From UTCHB3 sp008363265 (GTDB lineage Bacteria; Bacteroidota; Ignavibacteria; Ignavibacteriales; Ignavibacteriaceae), in the NCBI GenBank assembly GCA_045863055.1, contig BTUW01000015.1:31159-95158 (forward strand): a DNA stretch of 64,000 nucleotides, read 5' to 3'. The translations under genes were made by a program, and so were the position numbers. Within the stretch, counting starts at the first letter, position 1; every line of letters starts with the position of its first letter. The notes beneath the pieces are model-generated. The model did not search any database. It was not told where the DNA came from and saw only the letters and a program-made list of their open reading frames with translations. Below, one piece after another: positions 1 through 9,228 of this stretch.

Positions 1-2655
1 GTGTTATCTGCAATTATACAGGGAGACTACACCTACATCGGAGGATCGTTCACATTTGCCGGGAAAAACAGCGGTTACTGCGCCAAGGTAACCACGACAA
101 ATTCATCGATAAATAAACTCTACTCCAAAGTTAACGGTGCAATATACGCCTGTATTCCGGACGGGGCCAACGGATGGTATATCGGAGGAAATTTCTCGGC
201 TGTTGGCGATGCTTCAATCTCGTATCTCGCCAGAATAAAGCAGGACGGTACTCTGGACGCCACCTGGAATCCGCAGCCGGCCAATATTGTTTATTCTCTG
301 GCACTTAGCGGAACTGATCTCTTCGCCGGCGGATCATTTACCTCTGTCGGTGGATCCTCCCGCAACAGGATCGCGAAGATATCCACCGTTACGGGCATTG
401 TCGACCCGGACTGGAACCCCGGTGCCAACAACTATGTCAGGGCTTTATTGGTTTATGATGGCTGGCTTTTCGCGGCCGGGGATTTCACACTGATTAGCAG
501 TCTGGTCCGGAACCGTCTCGCCAAACTGCCCTTGACAGGAACCGGTACTGCTGATGCCACATGGGACCCAAACAGTAACGCGACCGTACTCACTCTGGCG
601 GCAAGCGGTACAGATCTTTTTGTCGGGGGGAATTTTACCACGATCGGTGGAATAAGCCGAAACAAAATCGCCAAGATATCCACATCCGGGAGTGGAACTG
701 TGGATGGTGTGTGGAATCCCAATTCATCAGGAACGATAAATTCGTTGGTTGTCAGTGGAAGTGAGCTATTTGCCGGTGGTAATTTTACCACCATTGGTGG
801 ATTGGGACGAAACTACTGCGCTAAACTCTCTGTCACCGGGGAGGGTACCGCCGATGCTCTTTGGGACCCCGGCCTTAACACCATGGTCTTTTCAATTGCC
901 CTGAGCGGATCCGATGTTTTCATTGGAGGGTCGTTTGCAACAGCGAAGGGGGGTACGGTCGTTAGAAACAGAGTCGCCAAATTCTCCGCAACCGGTACCG
1001 GGGAAATTGACACTGACTGGGATCCAAGCGTTTCTGATGTAGTATATTCGATAGCGATCAATGGTAGCGACATCTATATGGGTGGTGCCTTCAAAGCGGC
1101 CAACGGGTACAAGAGAAATCGCCTGGCGAGGATCAATAATCTCACCGGGGAAGTGGACCCATCCTGGGACCCGGATTTGAGCGGTCCGGTTAACGCATTA
1201 GCTAGTGACGGCTCATTTGTTTACGCCGGTGGGGATTTCACTACCGTTAACCAGAATTCTTCTCCTCAATCCATGAACAGACTTGCAAGGTTTTCAATTT
1301 CTGGAAACGGTGCTGTCGACGCGACCTGGAATCCGAATATTGGTAATATAGTCTATTCACTTTTGATATCCGGTTCACAAATTTACGTCGGCGGAAATTT
1401 TACAATCGTGAATGGATCGGTTTCCATGATCCGCCTGGCAAGATTTACACTGTCCAGTCCGGCTAATGTTGATGCTTCGTGGGTCCCTAATTGTGGGGGT
1501 CCGGTCAACGCTCTCGCGATCGGTGGTTCGTTTCTCTATGCGGGGGGGCAGTTCACCACTGTAAATTCACCTCCCGTCTCAAGGAACCGGTTGGCGAGAT
1601 TTCCTGTATCGAGCCCCGCAACAGTAGATGGAAACTGGGATCCAAACATCAATAGTACCGTGAACACATTGGCGATAAGCGGTTCGGTGATCTATGTCGG
1701 GGGTAACTTTACATCAGTCGGTTCTTCTGCCACACCCAGAAACAGATTGGCCAGATTCACACTCTCCTCCCCTGCATCAGTGGATTCATGGAATCCTGAC
1801 GTAAACCTGTATGTTTACTCCCTCGCATTGAGCGGGACCGACATTTATGTGGGTGGAGGATATTCCACGGTTAACGGTTCAACCGTAAGAAACGGACTTT
1901 CAAGGATATCAACCTCAACCGGTTTGGCCGACTCATGGAATCCCAATAGTTATGGTGCAGTAAGAACAATTGCTCTCTCAGGTACCGATCTCTATGCCGG
2001 AGGACAATTCTCAGCCATGGGTGGAGTGTATCGGTCCTGTTTCGCATTGTTCACCGACCGCACGCTTCCCGTTGAACTTGTCTCTTTTACGTCGTCTGTG
2101 GCCGGCGGTGTTGTCACTCTGAACTGGCAGACCGCGACAGAGGTGGATAACAGCGGTTTCGAAGTGCAGCGCGCTGTGGTCGGCAGCGATAACTGGACGA
2201 AATTGGGTTTCGTTGATGGGCACCACACCACCAACTCACCCAGGTACTACTCTTTCAGAGATCAACCTTCCAAAACAGAGGGGTCAAAATTCAGGTACCG
2301 CCTGAAGCAGATCGACAATTCAGGCAAGTTCGAGTACTCCAACACCATCGAGGTTGATCTCGGTTCACCCGTAAAGTTCTCCCTTGAGCAGAACTATCCG
2401 AATCCGTTCAACCCCGCGACTGTGATACAGTATCAGCTGCCCGTCCCGGGAAATGTCACGATCGATCTCTACTCCGTTTCCGGTGAAAAGATCACCACAC
2501 TTCTGAGCGAAACAAAGGAAAGCGGATCTCACTCATTTACATTCGATGCCACACAATACGGTCTCTCCTCAGGCATCTACTTCTACAGAATGACGGTGAT
2601 AACTTCATCAGGAGAGGTTTTTTCTTCAACCAGGAAGTTGAGTTTGATAAAATAA
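1..2655 (+). CDS. Secreted beta-propeller repeat protein with T9SS sorting domain (5' truncated)
   Basis: The protein is built of about a dozen repeats of roughly 50 residues with the pattern Y-x-GG-x-FT ... RN-x-LA-(R/K) ... D-x-x-WNP, which suggests a beta-propeller. Around residues 690-790 is a beta-sandwich region of the type that often precedes sorting domains (LPVELVSF). From about residue 797 is a T9SS type A sorting domain with NYPNPFNP, ending in KLSLIK. There is no signal peptide and the frame is open to base 1, so the true start is upstream of the window. The family is exported across the outer membrane and then anchored or released. The role of this protein is unknown; adhesion or surface binding is a guess. 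Confidence 0.85.
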   Translation: MLSAIIQGDYTYIGGSFTFAGKNSGYCAKVTTTNSSINKLYSKVNGAIYACIPDGANGWYIGGNFSAVGDASISYLARIKQDGTLDATWNPQPANIVYSLALSGTDLFAGGSFTSVGGSSRNRIAKISTVTGIVDPDWNPGANNYVRALLVYDGWLFAAGDFTLISSLVRNRLAKLPLTGTGTADATWDPNSNATVLTLAASGTDLFVGGNFTTIGGISRNKIAKISTSGSGTVDGVWNPNSSGTINSLVVSGSELFAGGNFTTIGGLGRNYCAKLSVTGEGTADALWDPGLNTMVFSIALSGSDVFIGGSFATAKGGTVVRNRVAKFSATGTGEIDTDWDPSVSDVVYSIAINGSDIYMGGAFKAANGYKRNRLARINNLTGEVDPSWDPDLSGPVNALASDGSFVYAGGDFTTVNQNSSPQSMNRLARFSISGNGAVDATWNPNIGNIVYSLLISGSQIYVGGNFTIVNGSVSMIRLARFTLSSPANVDASWVPNCGGPVNALAIGGSFLYAGGQFTTVNSPPVSRNRLARFPVSSPATVDGNWDPNINSTVNTLAISGSVIYVGGNFTSVGSSATPRNRLARFTLSSPASVDSWNPDVNLYVYSLALSGTDIYVGGGYSTVNGSTVRNGLSRISTSTGLADSWNPNSYGAVRTIALSGTDLYAGGQFSAMGGVYRSCFALFTDRTLPVELVSFTSSVAGGVVTLNWQTATEVDNSGFEVQRAVVGSDNWTKLGFVDGHHTTNSPRYYSFRDQPSKTEGSKFRYRLKQIDNSGKFEYSNTIEVDLGSPVKFSLEQNYPNPFNPATVIQYQLPVPGNVTIDLYSVSGEKITTLLSETKESGSHSFTFDATQYGLSSGIYFYRMTVITSSGEVFSSTRKLSLIK

Positions 2656-3411
2656 AGTGTTGATCCTCCTATGCCGGATGGTGTCATGCAGCTTTCAAAC
2701 GCATTGTTTCGGCACAGATGCGGGGTGAATCCGGCCTAAGCAGAAGCGCGTGAAAGAATTACCGGTGGTCGGAGCGTGAAAGGGAAAATCTGTTTGAGCG
2801 AAGCGAGTTATTTTCCCTTTAGCGGAGACACCGGGAATTCAGCTCTACATACATTCCGCTCCTACAGAGCGGGGGTCCCGCTCCGCGGGATCGCAAGCAA
2901 GGATGCATGCGCCACAAAGTATACGAACAAAGTGCCACAATTCCCCTCTCCTTTTAGGAGAGGGGCAGGGGTGAGGTAAGGGGTGAGGTTCGAAGAAAAC
3001 CTACGGCACCCCTGAAGGCCTACCCCTGTTTGACCCCTGGCGGGGTCATTTTTTGTTTTGTGCCGTTCAATCCCCGCGCTCACGCACGGCGTTACCTTGT
3101 TTCGCCCGCCAAGGGCGGGCTCTTCACGCAGAAGAAAAAGTTATCCAATCTGAAAACATCCGTATTGATCCGTTTAATCTGTGTGTATCTGCGTGCTACA
3201 AAACAAAATCCCCCACAGGGGCAAGCGCGTTGATCCGTGTCACTTGCCCCTGCGGGGTCCGTGTCATCCGTGTTCTATTCAATTCCTCCATACTCTACAC
3301 TAAAATAATTCAGAAAAATTTCGTAAATTGAACATTGATCAATCCGCTTTCATCAAGCACCCCCAATAAGACTATTTAATAAGATTGAAACATTAAACTC
3401 ACGGAACAGTT
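2656..3411. other. Intergenic region rich in inverted repeats
   Basis: No convincing gene is present; the short frames here are low-complexity. It holds a GACCCC-TGGC-GGGGTC hairpin followed by ATTTTTTG (3032-3055). It also has a GCCCGCC-AAG-GGCGGGC hairpin (3104-3120) and a long inverted repeat of CCCCACAGGGGCAAG (3211-3225) with CTTGCCCCTGCGGGG (3243-3257). Phrases such as 'atccgtgtaatctgcgtg' recur in other gaps of the window (near 48.2 and 49.7 kb), so this is dispersed intergenic repeat material. Confidence 0.7.
3032..3055 (+). terminator. Possible rho-independent terminator
   Basis: A six-base stem GACCCC/GGGGTC with a four-base loop is followed by ATTTTTTG. It lies about 380 bases downstream of the first gene, so it may be one of the dispersed hairpins and not that gene's own terminator. 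Confidence 0.4.
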
Positions 3412-4368
3412 ATGAAAAAAATTGGAATACTTTTCGGTATGGAGGAGACATTTCCGCCCGCTTTTGTGGAAAGAGTCAACTCGAAAAAAGAGAAAGATAT
3501 CGTCGCTGAATTTGTTCAGATCGACAAGGTTCAGCAGGGCATTCCCGGCGGTTATGCGGTGATAATCGACAGAATTTCACAGGATGTACCTTTCTACCGC
3601 GCGTATCTTAAAAACGAGGCAATAACCGGCACTTCCGTGATCAATAATCCTTTCTGGTGGAGCGCGGACGATAAATTCTTCAACAACGCCGTGGCACTCG
3701 CGGTCGGCGTTGCGGTTCCAAAAACCGTGATTCTACCCTCGAATGTCCATCCGACGGATACAACCACGAAATCGTTCAGAAACCTGAAGTATCCCCTCGA
3801 TTGGGACTCGATCTTCAATTACATCGGATTCCCGGCCTTTTTCAAGCCTTTCGCGGGTGGTGGATGGAAGAACGTTTACCGCCTCGAAGACAGGGAACAC
3901 TTCTTCAAGGCTTATAACGAAACCGGGCAGCTCGTGATGATGCTGCAGGAAGAGATTCAGTTCACCGACTATTTCCGCTGCTACTGCATCGACCGGAAAG
4001 ATGTGCGTATTATGGCCTACGACCCGAAACAGCCGCACCACCTCCGCTATGTCAGGGAGAAACTGAAACACAGCAAGGCGCTTCTCGAGAGGATCAAGAA
4101 TGATGTACTGAAGCTTAATCATGCTCTCGGCTACGACTTCAACACGGTCGAGTTCGCGGTCCGTGACGGCATTCCCTACGCGATCGATTTCGGCAATCCC
4201 GCCCCCGATGCCGATGTTTACTCGGTCGGCGAGGAGAACTTCGAGTGGGTGGTTGAAACCGTGGCAAAAATGGCGATCAGGCGCGCCAAAGCGTGGAAAC
4301 CAAATAAATTTAATACCGTATGGGGTAACTTCGTTCAGGAGTCGGCCCAGGGAAACATAATCAAGTGA
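3412..4368 (+). CDS. ATP-grasp family ligase
   Basis: This 318-residue protein has ATP-grasp features. A lysine and glycine-rich loop is at residues 144-152 (FKPFAGGGW), followed by an acidic MLQEEIQF stretch. Near the C-terminus is a metal-binding pattern, VEF then AIDFGNPAPD. ATP-grasp enzymes activate a carboxylate as an acyl phosphate and join it to an amine or thiol. The stop is six bases before the next start, so it is co-transcribed with a glutamate-cysteine-ligase-like enzyme. The substrate is not evident. The pairing suggests synthesis of a small peptide, amide or thiol. Confidence 0.75.
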   Translation: MKKIGILFGMEETFPPAFVERVNSKKEKDIVAEFVQIDKVQQGIPGGYAVIIDRISQDVPFYRAYLKNEAITGTSVINNPFWWSADDKFFNNAVALAVGVAVPKTVILPSNVHPTDTTTKSFRNLKYPLDWDSIFNYIGFPAFFKPFAGGGWKNVYRLEDREHFFKAYNETGQLVMMLQEEIQFTDYFRCYCIDRKDVRIMAYDPKQPHHLRYVREKLKHSKALLERIKNDVLKLNHALGYDFNTVEFAVRDGIPYAIDFGNPAPDADVYSVGEENFEWVVETVAKMAIRRAKAWKPNKFNTVWGNFVQESAQGNIIK

Positions 4369-4374
4369 GGCAAC

Positions 4375-5487
4375 ATGTCCAATAAACCAACATTCACCCT
4401 CGGGGTCGAGGAGGAATTCCAGATAGTTGATCCCGTTTCACGGGAACTAAAGTCTCACATACAGGAGATATTCGAAGACGGCGAGTTGATACTCAAGGAG
4501 TTCCTCAAGCCGGAGATGCACCAGTCGGTGGTTGAAACCGGCACGGGTGTCTGCAAAAACATAAAGGAAGCGAGGTCGGAAGTGTTCCGGCTGAGGAGCG
4601 AGCTTGCGAAGCTGGCACTTAAGAACGATCTTCGAATTGCCGCCGCCGGAACGCACCCCTTCTCACACTGGAAAGACCAGCGCATTACCGATCACCCCCG
4701 TTACAAACAAGTGGTTGACGATATGCAGCTTGTAGCCCGGGCCAACCTGATCTTCGGGCTCCATGTCCATGTCGGTGTTGAAGACCGCGAAACGGCGATC
4801 CACATAATGAACGCCGCGCGCTACTTCCTCCCCCACATCTTTGCCCTTTCCACCAATTCACCATTCTGGGTGGGGAGGAACACCGGGTTCAGATCGTACC
4901 GCGTGAAGGTTTTTGACCGTTTCCCGCGTACGGGCATCCCCGATTATTTCATGTCGATCGGCGAATACGACAACTATGTGAACCTGCTGGTGAAGACCAA
5001 CTGTATCGACAACGCGAAGAAGATCTGGTGGGATATCCGCCTTCACCCCTTCTTCCCGACGATCGAGTTCCGCATCTGCGATATCCCGATGCGCGCCGAT
5101 GAAACGATCGCTCTTACAGCCCTCATGCAGGCAGTTGTGGTGAAACTTTATAAACTTATCCGCCAGAATCTCGGCTTCCGCCTCTACAGGCGAGCTCTAA
5201 TCGCCGAGAACAAGTTCCGCGCATCCCGCTACGGCATCTCAGGCAAACTGATTGACTTCGGAAAACGGGAGGAAGTGCCGACCATCGACCTTATAAATGA
5301 GCTCCTCGAGTTCGTTGACGATGTTGTGGATGAACTCGACAGCCGCGAGGAGATCAACTATGTCCACAAGATCCTCGAGATGGGAACCGGCGCCGACCGT
5401 CAGCTCGCCGTCTGGGAGCAATCTTACGACCTCAAGAATGTAATGGACTACATAATTGATGAGACGCATAAAGGTTTGGACATCTAG
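4375..5487 (+). CDS. Carboxylate-amine ligase, GCS2 (YbdK-like) family
   Basis: The 370-residue sequence has hallmarks of the glutamate-cysteine ligase type 2 family: LGVEEEFQIVDP at the N-terminus (residues 9-20), ETGTGVCKN near residue 56, GLHVHVGV, and EFRICDIPM in the second half. The family makes gamma-glutamyl or related amide bonds using ATP. Length is normal for YbdK-like members. It is preceded directly by an ATP-grasp gene and followed after about 180 bases by an ATP-grasp-like gene, so the three probably act in one pathway. The actual amine partner cannot be read from the sequence. Confidence 0.85.
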   Translation: MSNKPTFTLGVEEEFQIVDPVSRELKSHIQEIFEDGELILKEFLKPEMHQSVVETGTGVCKNIKEARSEVFRLRSELAKLALKNDLRIAAAGTHPFSHWKDQRITDHPRYKQVVDDMQLVARANLIFGLHVHVGVEDRETAIHIMNAARYFLPHIFALSTNSPFWVGRNTGFRSYRVKVFDRFPRTGIPDYFMSIGEYDNYVNLLVKTNCIDNAKKIWWDIRLHPFFPTIEFRICDIPMRADETIALTALMQAVVVKLYKLIRQNLGFRLYRRALIAENKFRASRYGISGKLIDFGKREEVPTIDLINELLEFVDDVVDELDSREEINYVHKILEMGTGADRQLAVWEQSYDLKNVMDYIIDETHKGLDI

Positions 5488-5668
5488 TGGTTAGTGGTTA
5501 ACGGTTAGTGGTTAATTTAGTGTATAGTGTGGAGTCCGCCTGCGGCGGAAAGGGGTTTGGGATTTAGGTTTTAGGGTAGAGTTATGCCAAACACTAAACC
5601 CCATACACTAAACCCCATACACTAAACCCCATACACCAAACGGGTAACGGACAACGGACAACGAGAAC

Positions 5669-6847
5669 ATGGTTAACGAAATACGAAAAAAATACAACAG
5701 TGAATTTACCGAAGCGAAGTATCAGGCGTTTGTTGATGATCTGAACACCTCGGCGGGGGTTAAACTTGACTTCCGCATATGCGAGACACCGCTCTTCCTA
5801 TCGAAGGAACTGACAGTGGAACTGCAGGCGGCGTGCGAAGAGATAATCAGACAGCTTGATACACCTGAATACCGCGCGTTCGCGGAGGCATCGATACCCG
5901 ATGGGCTCGCGGTGCCGAACCGCCTGGATCATCCAGTGTTCCTGCAGATCGATTTTGCAATCTGCTCCGACAGTAAGGGAGGGTTCACCCCGAGGCTGAT
6001 CGAGCTCCAGGGCTTCCCTTCACTGTATGGTTTTCAGGTGTATTACGACGATATTTTCCGTCGCCACTTCCCCCTGCCGGAGAATTACACCGCCTTTTAC
6101 AATGGCCACGACCGCGATTCGTATGTTGAACTGCTGAAGAAGACGATCCTCGGCGACTCAGCCCCTGAGAATGTAATTTTGCTCGAAATTGAGCCTGACA
6201 AGCAGAAAACACTTATCGATTTTGTGGTCACGGGGCAACTGACAGGCATAAAACCGGTATGCATCACCGATGTGATCAAGCGGGGAAGGAAGCTTTACTA
6301 TCTGGATGGCGGCCGCGAGATTCCGATCGACCGGATCTACAACCGAGTGATCTATGATGAGCTTTTCAGGAAGGATGTGCAGGCCGCGTTCAAGTTTCAG
6401 GATGACCTCGATGTCCACTGGGTCGGGCACCCCGACTGGTTCTTCCTGATCAGCAAATACTCACTCCCTTATCTGAAAAGCGAGCATGTGCCCGAGTGTC
6501 ACTTCCTCTCGGATCTGCAGGAATACCCGTCAGATCTTAAAAATTTCGTACTAAAACCCCTCTTCTCTTTCGCAGGTCTCGGTGTTGAAGTGGATGTAAC
6601 CAAAGAACTTCTCGACTCAAAAACCGAACGGCACAATTACATCCTCCAGCGGAAGATCGAGTATGCCCCCCTCATCGAAACACCCGAAGACTACTCGAAG
6701 TGTGAGATCCGCATGATGTACCTTTGGAACGAAAAACCGGTACTGGTTAACAACCTCACCCGCTTCTCCAAAGGCAAAATGATGGGTGTCGACTTCAACA
6801 AGAATAAAACCTGGGTTGGCTCCGGGACGGCGTATCACCCTCTTTAA
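5669..6847 (+). CDS. ATP-grasp-like protein of unknown substrate
   Basis: This 392-residue protein has no motif that names it with certainty. The C-terminal third resembles an ATP-grasp core: FVLKPLFSFAGLGVEV (lysine plus glycine loop), then CEIRMMYLW, and a basic, asparagine-rich end (NNLTRFSKGKMMGVDFNKNK). The N-terminal half carries QIDFAICSD and LIELQGFPS, which suggest a second ligand site. It lies in the same orientation after the ATP-grasp/GCS2 pair. The 180-base gap before it contains low-complexity direct repeats (ACACTAAACCCCAT units). A glutathionylspermidine-synthase-like fold is an alternative. Confidence 0.6.
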   Translation: MVNEIRKKYNSEFTEAKYQAFVDDLNTSAGVKLDFRICETPLFLSKELTVELQAACEEIIRQLDTPEYRAFAEASIPDGLAVPNRLDHPVFLQIDFAICSDSKGGFTPRLIELQGFPSLYGFQVYYDDIFRRHFPLPENYTAFYNGHDRDSYVELLKKTILGDSAPENVILLEIEPDKQKTLIDFVVTGQLTGIKPVCITDVIKRGRKLYYLDGGREIPIDRIYNRVIYDELFRKDVQAAFKFQDDLDVHWVGHPDWFFLISKYSLPYLKSEHVPECHFLSDLQEYPSDLKNFVLKPLFSFAGLGVEVDVTKELLDSKTERHNYILQRKIEYAPLIETPEDYSKCEIRMMYLWNEKPVLVNNLTRFSKGKMMGVDFNKNKTWVGSGTAYHPL

Positions 6848-6914
6848 AATGTGAAATGTGAAATGTGAAATGTTATTTCGCTCACATTTCACTTCGCCTC
6901 GGCGAATAACATTT

Positions 6915-9086
6915 TCACTTGGTGAGCATCATCTTCCCGGTTAGGGTGAAGGGTTCTCCATCTGAAGTTCCATATCCGCTGACTCGGTAAAGATAAACCC
7001 CGCTCGAAAGGTGTGCGGCGTTATATTTTATTTTATTCCTCCCTTTCGCGAGTCGTTCATACCATTCTGAATATACCTTCTCTCCATGCGCGCTAAACAC
7101 GGTCAGCGTTACCGATGCTTCACTCTTAAGATCGAACACTATGTTCGTTGATGGATTGAAAGGATTGGGGTAGTTGCGCAGCAGCGTTTGGGTTTTTGGT
7201 AAACCGGATGTTGCCGGGGTCTCATCGTTCACGAAGGTTACACCGCCGTTGGTTGTTTTTAACAACAGTCCGTCAGTCCCACCAAGCCAACCTGTCATCG
7301 GATCAACGAAGAAAAGAGTTTGGTAATCGCCCGCGTGTTGGAGAAATTGCCTGGTCCATGTTTCTCCCTGATCGGTGGTTCTGAACAGTGCACGGCCTTC
7401 TCCTGATACAAAACCGGTGCCGGTTGTAGTAAAGTAACCGGACATCAGAATGCTCCCAAGATTCTCTCCCTTGTTCACCCAGTTCGCCCCGCCATCCACT
7501 GATTTTAATACAGCCGCTTTGGCTGTACCGGAAGAATTGTATCGTCCTACCACTATCACGGTATCCGGAGAAAAGATGTGCAAATGCCTCAAGTAGCCTC
7601 CAGTGCTAGTGGAAAGTTGCTGCCAGGAATTCCCTCCATCGGTTGTTTTGAAGATCAGGCCAGGGTATCCGGCAGCATATCCCGTTAGTTCATCATAAAA
7701 CTTAACCGAATAGAAATCATACCACTGACTAAGCGATTTATCCACCCAGGTCTGACCCCCATCAGTGGTTTTAAATATCTGACTGTACCACCCGACGGCC
7801 CAACCGGTCCGTTCATTAAGGAAGTGGATATTGTAAAGAGGTATCTGATTTCGGTGAAAAACCGTGTCCCAAGTTATCCCACCGTCTTTCGTTTTCAGGA
7901 TCATTGAGTATCTGTTAGCAAACCATTCAAGTCCAACGGCATATCCGTTTAGTTCATCAACAAATTGAACTTGTTTGAAATGAGTGGTACCTCCACTGAA
8001 ACTTGGCATCCAGTTCAGGCCGCCATCGACTGTCTTGAAAATATTCCCACCCTGCGCGGCGATCCATCCTTTTTCCCGATCGATGAAAAAAATCGAGTTA
8101 ATATTACGGGTGATCTGATTTCTGTTCTTACTAAGCCAGGTAACTCCGCTATCGGTGGATTTATAAATATTCCCTTCAACTCCAACCAAAAGAGTATTGT
8201 TAGAGTTTACCCATGCCAGATCGTAAAAACTGCTAAATGAACCCGTGTTTACATTCTGCCATGAGTTACCACCATTGGTTGTTCTTAATTCCGAGCCACC
8301 GGCTGCAATACCAGCAACCGCGATTCCGTTCAACTGACCCGAGAATGAAATGGAATTGAAGGTGAGATTGGTTGCAGTCTGTAGAGAGGTCCAAGTGTTC
8401 CCCGCGTTGGTTGTTCTATAAATTACCCCAGACTCACTTCCGGCAAATCCATTGGAGGGACTGGTGAAATATGCACACCATAGGGTCACCTGCCCTGAAG
8501 GGGCTTTCATGTTCCAGGTTTCGCCGCCGTCTGTGGTTTGGAGGGCAATGGCTGACAAGACATTACCTCCCACCGCCCAGCCGTTCATCGGATCGATGAA
8601 GTGCATGTCATTAAGCTGGATCCAGCCTCCGGGAATTCTTCTCCAGGTCGATCCCCCATCACTGGTTTTATAAAATCCGCCAATATACATGGCGATTCCA
8701 TCCAGGGGGGTTGAGAAATAGATACGAATAAAATACTCAGGGATATTTGTGGAGACCCGCTCCCAATCCATACCGCCGTCTGTGGTTTTCAGTATCTCAC
8801 CCGACATTCCGCATGCCCAGCCAGTTGCCTGGTCAATAAAGTAAACATCTGTTAAATTGAACTGAGTGTTCTCCGCCAAAGCCTGCCATTTTTCACCACC
8901 ATCTGTGGTTTTGATTATAGCACCATAAACACCAACGGCCCAGCCTGTATTCTGGTCAATGAAAAAAGTGGCTTTAAGGTCATTAATGGTGGGGGATGGA
9001 TTAAGGAGGTTCCAGCCGCTTTGAGCCGAGGAGAGATGAGAAAAACTCAGGAGAAGTGAAACAATCAAAAGTTCAATCGTACGCAT
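6915..9086 (-). CDS. YCF48/BNR-repeat secreted protein with T9SS sorting domain
   Basis: A signal peptide (MRTIELLIVSLLLSFSHLSSAQ) is followed by about twelve repeats with the signature TTDGG-x-x-W and interspersed F-x-D-x-x-x-GWAVG. These are typical of YCF48-like or sialidase-type beta-propellers. From about residue 635 a sorting domain begins (LRNYPNPFNPSTN) and the chain ends GKMMLTK. The protein should be exported by type IX secretion. Its ligand is unknown. It is a single gene, separated from the upstream rseP operon by a terminator. Confidence 0.85.
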   Translation of the reverse strand: MRTIELLIVSLLLSFSHLSSAQSGWNLLNPSPTINDLKATFFIDQNTGWAVGVYGAIIKTTDGGEKWQALAENTQFNLTDVYFIDQATGWACGMSGEILKTTDGGMDWERVSTNIPEYFIRIYFSTPLDGIAMYIGGFYKTSDGGSTWRRIPGGWIQLNDMHFIDPMNGWAVGGNVLSAIALQTTDGGETWNMKAPSGQVTLWCAYFTSPSNGFAGSESGVIYRTTNAGNTWTSLQTATNLTFNSISFSGQLNGIAVAGIAAGGSELRTTNGGNSWQNVNTGSFSSFYDLAWVNSNNTLLVGVEGNIYKSTDSGVTWLSKNRNQITRNINSIFFIDREKGWIAAQGGNIFKTVDGGLNWMPSFSGGTTHFKQVQFVDELNGYAVGLEWFANRYSMILKTKDGGITWDTVFHRNQIPLYNIHFLNERTGWAVGWYSQIFKTTDGGQTWVDKSLSQWYDFYSVKFYDELTGYAAGYPGLIFKTTDGGNSWQQLSTSTGGYLRHLHIFSPDTVIVVGRYNSSGTAKAAVLKSVDGGANWVNKGENLGSILMSGYFTTTGTGFVSGEGRALFRTTDQGETWTRQFLQHAGDYQTLFFVDPMTGWLGGTDGLLLKTTNGGVTFVNDETPATSGLPKTQTLLRNYPNPFNPSTNIVFDLKSEASVTLTVFSAHGEKVYSEWYERLAKGRNKIKYNAAHLSSGVYLYRVSGYGTSDGEPFTLTGKMMLTK

Positions 9087-9132
9087 TGAAATATTTCTAT
9101 GAAATAAGAAAAATTTGCAATGAAAATTAAAT

Positions 9133-9160
9133 AAAAAAGCCGGATCTAAGACCCGGCTTT
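9133..9160 (-). terminator. Rho-independent terminator of the dxr-rseP operon
   Basis: Read on the minus strand, an AAAGCCGG/CCGGCTTT stem is followed by a T-rich tail (TTTTATTTAATTTT). It sits about 70 bases past the rseP stop and before the next minus-strand gene. Confidence 0.75.
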
Positions 9161-9228
9161 AATTTTAATAAGAAGGTGTTAGGGAAATCAATACCTAATA
9201 CCTAACACCTAATACCTAATACCTAAAA

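Noticed and set aside
2776..3331. Short frames after the first gene
   Set aside because: They lie in hairpin-rich intergenic repeats with no coding character.
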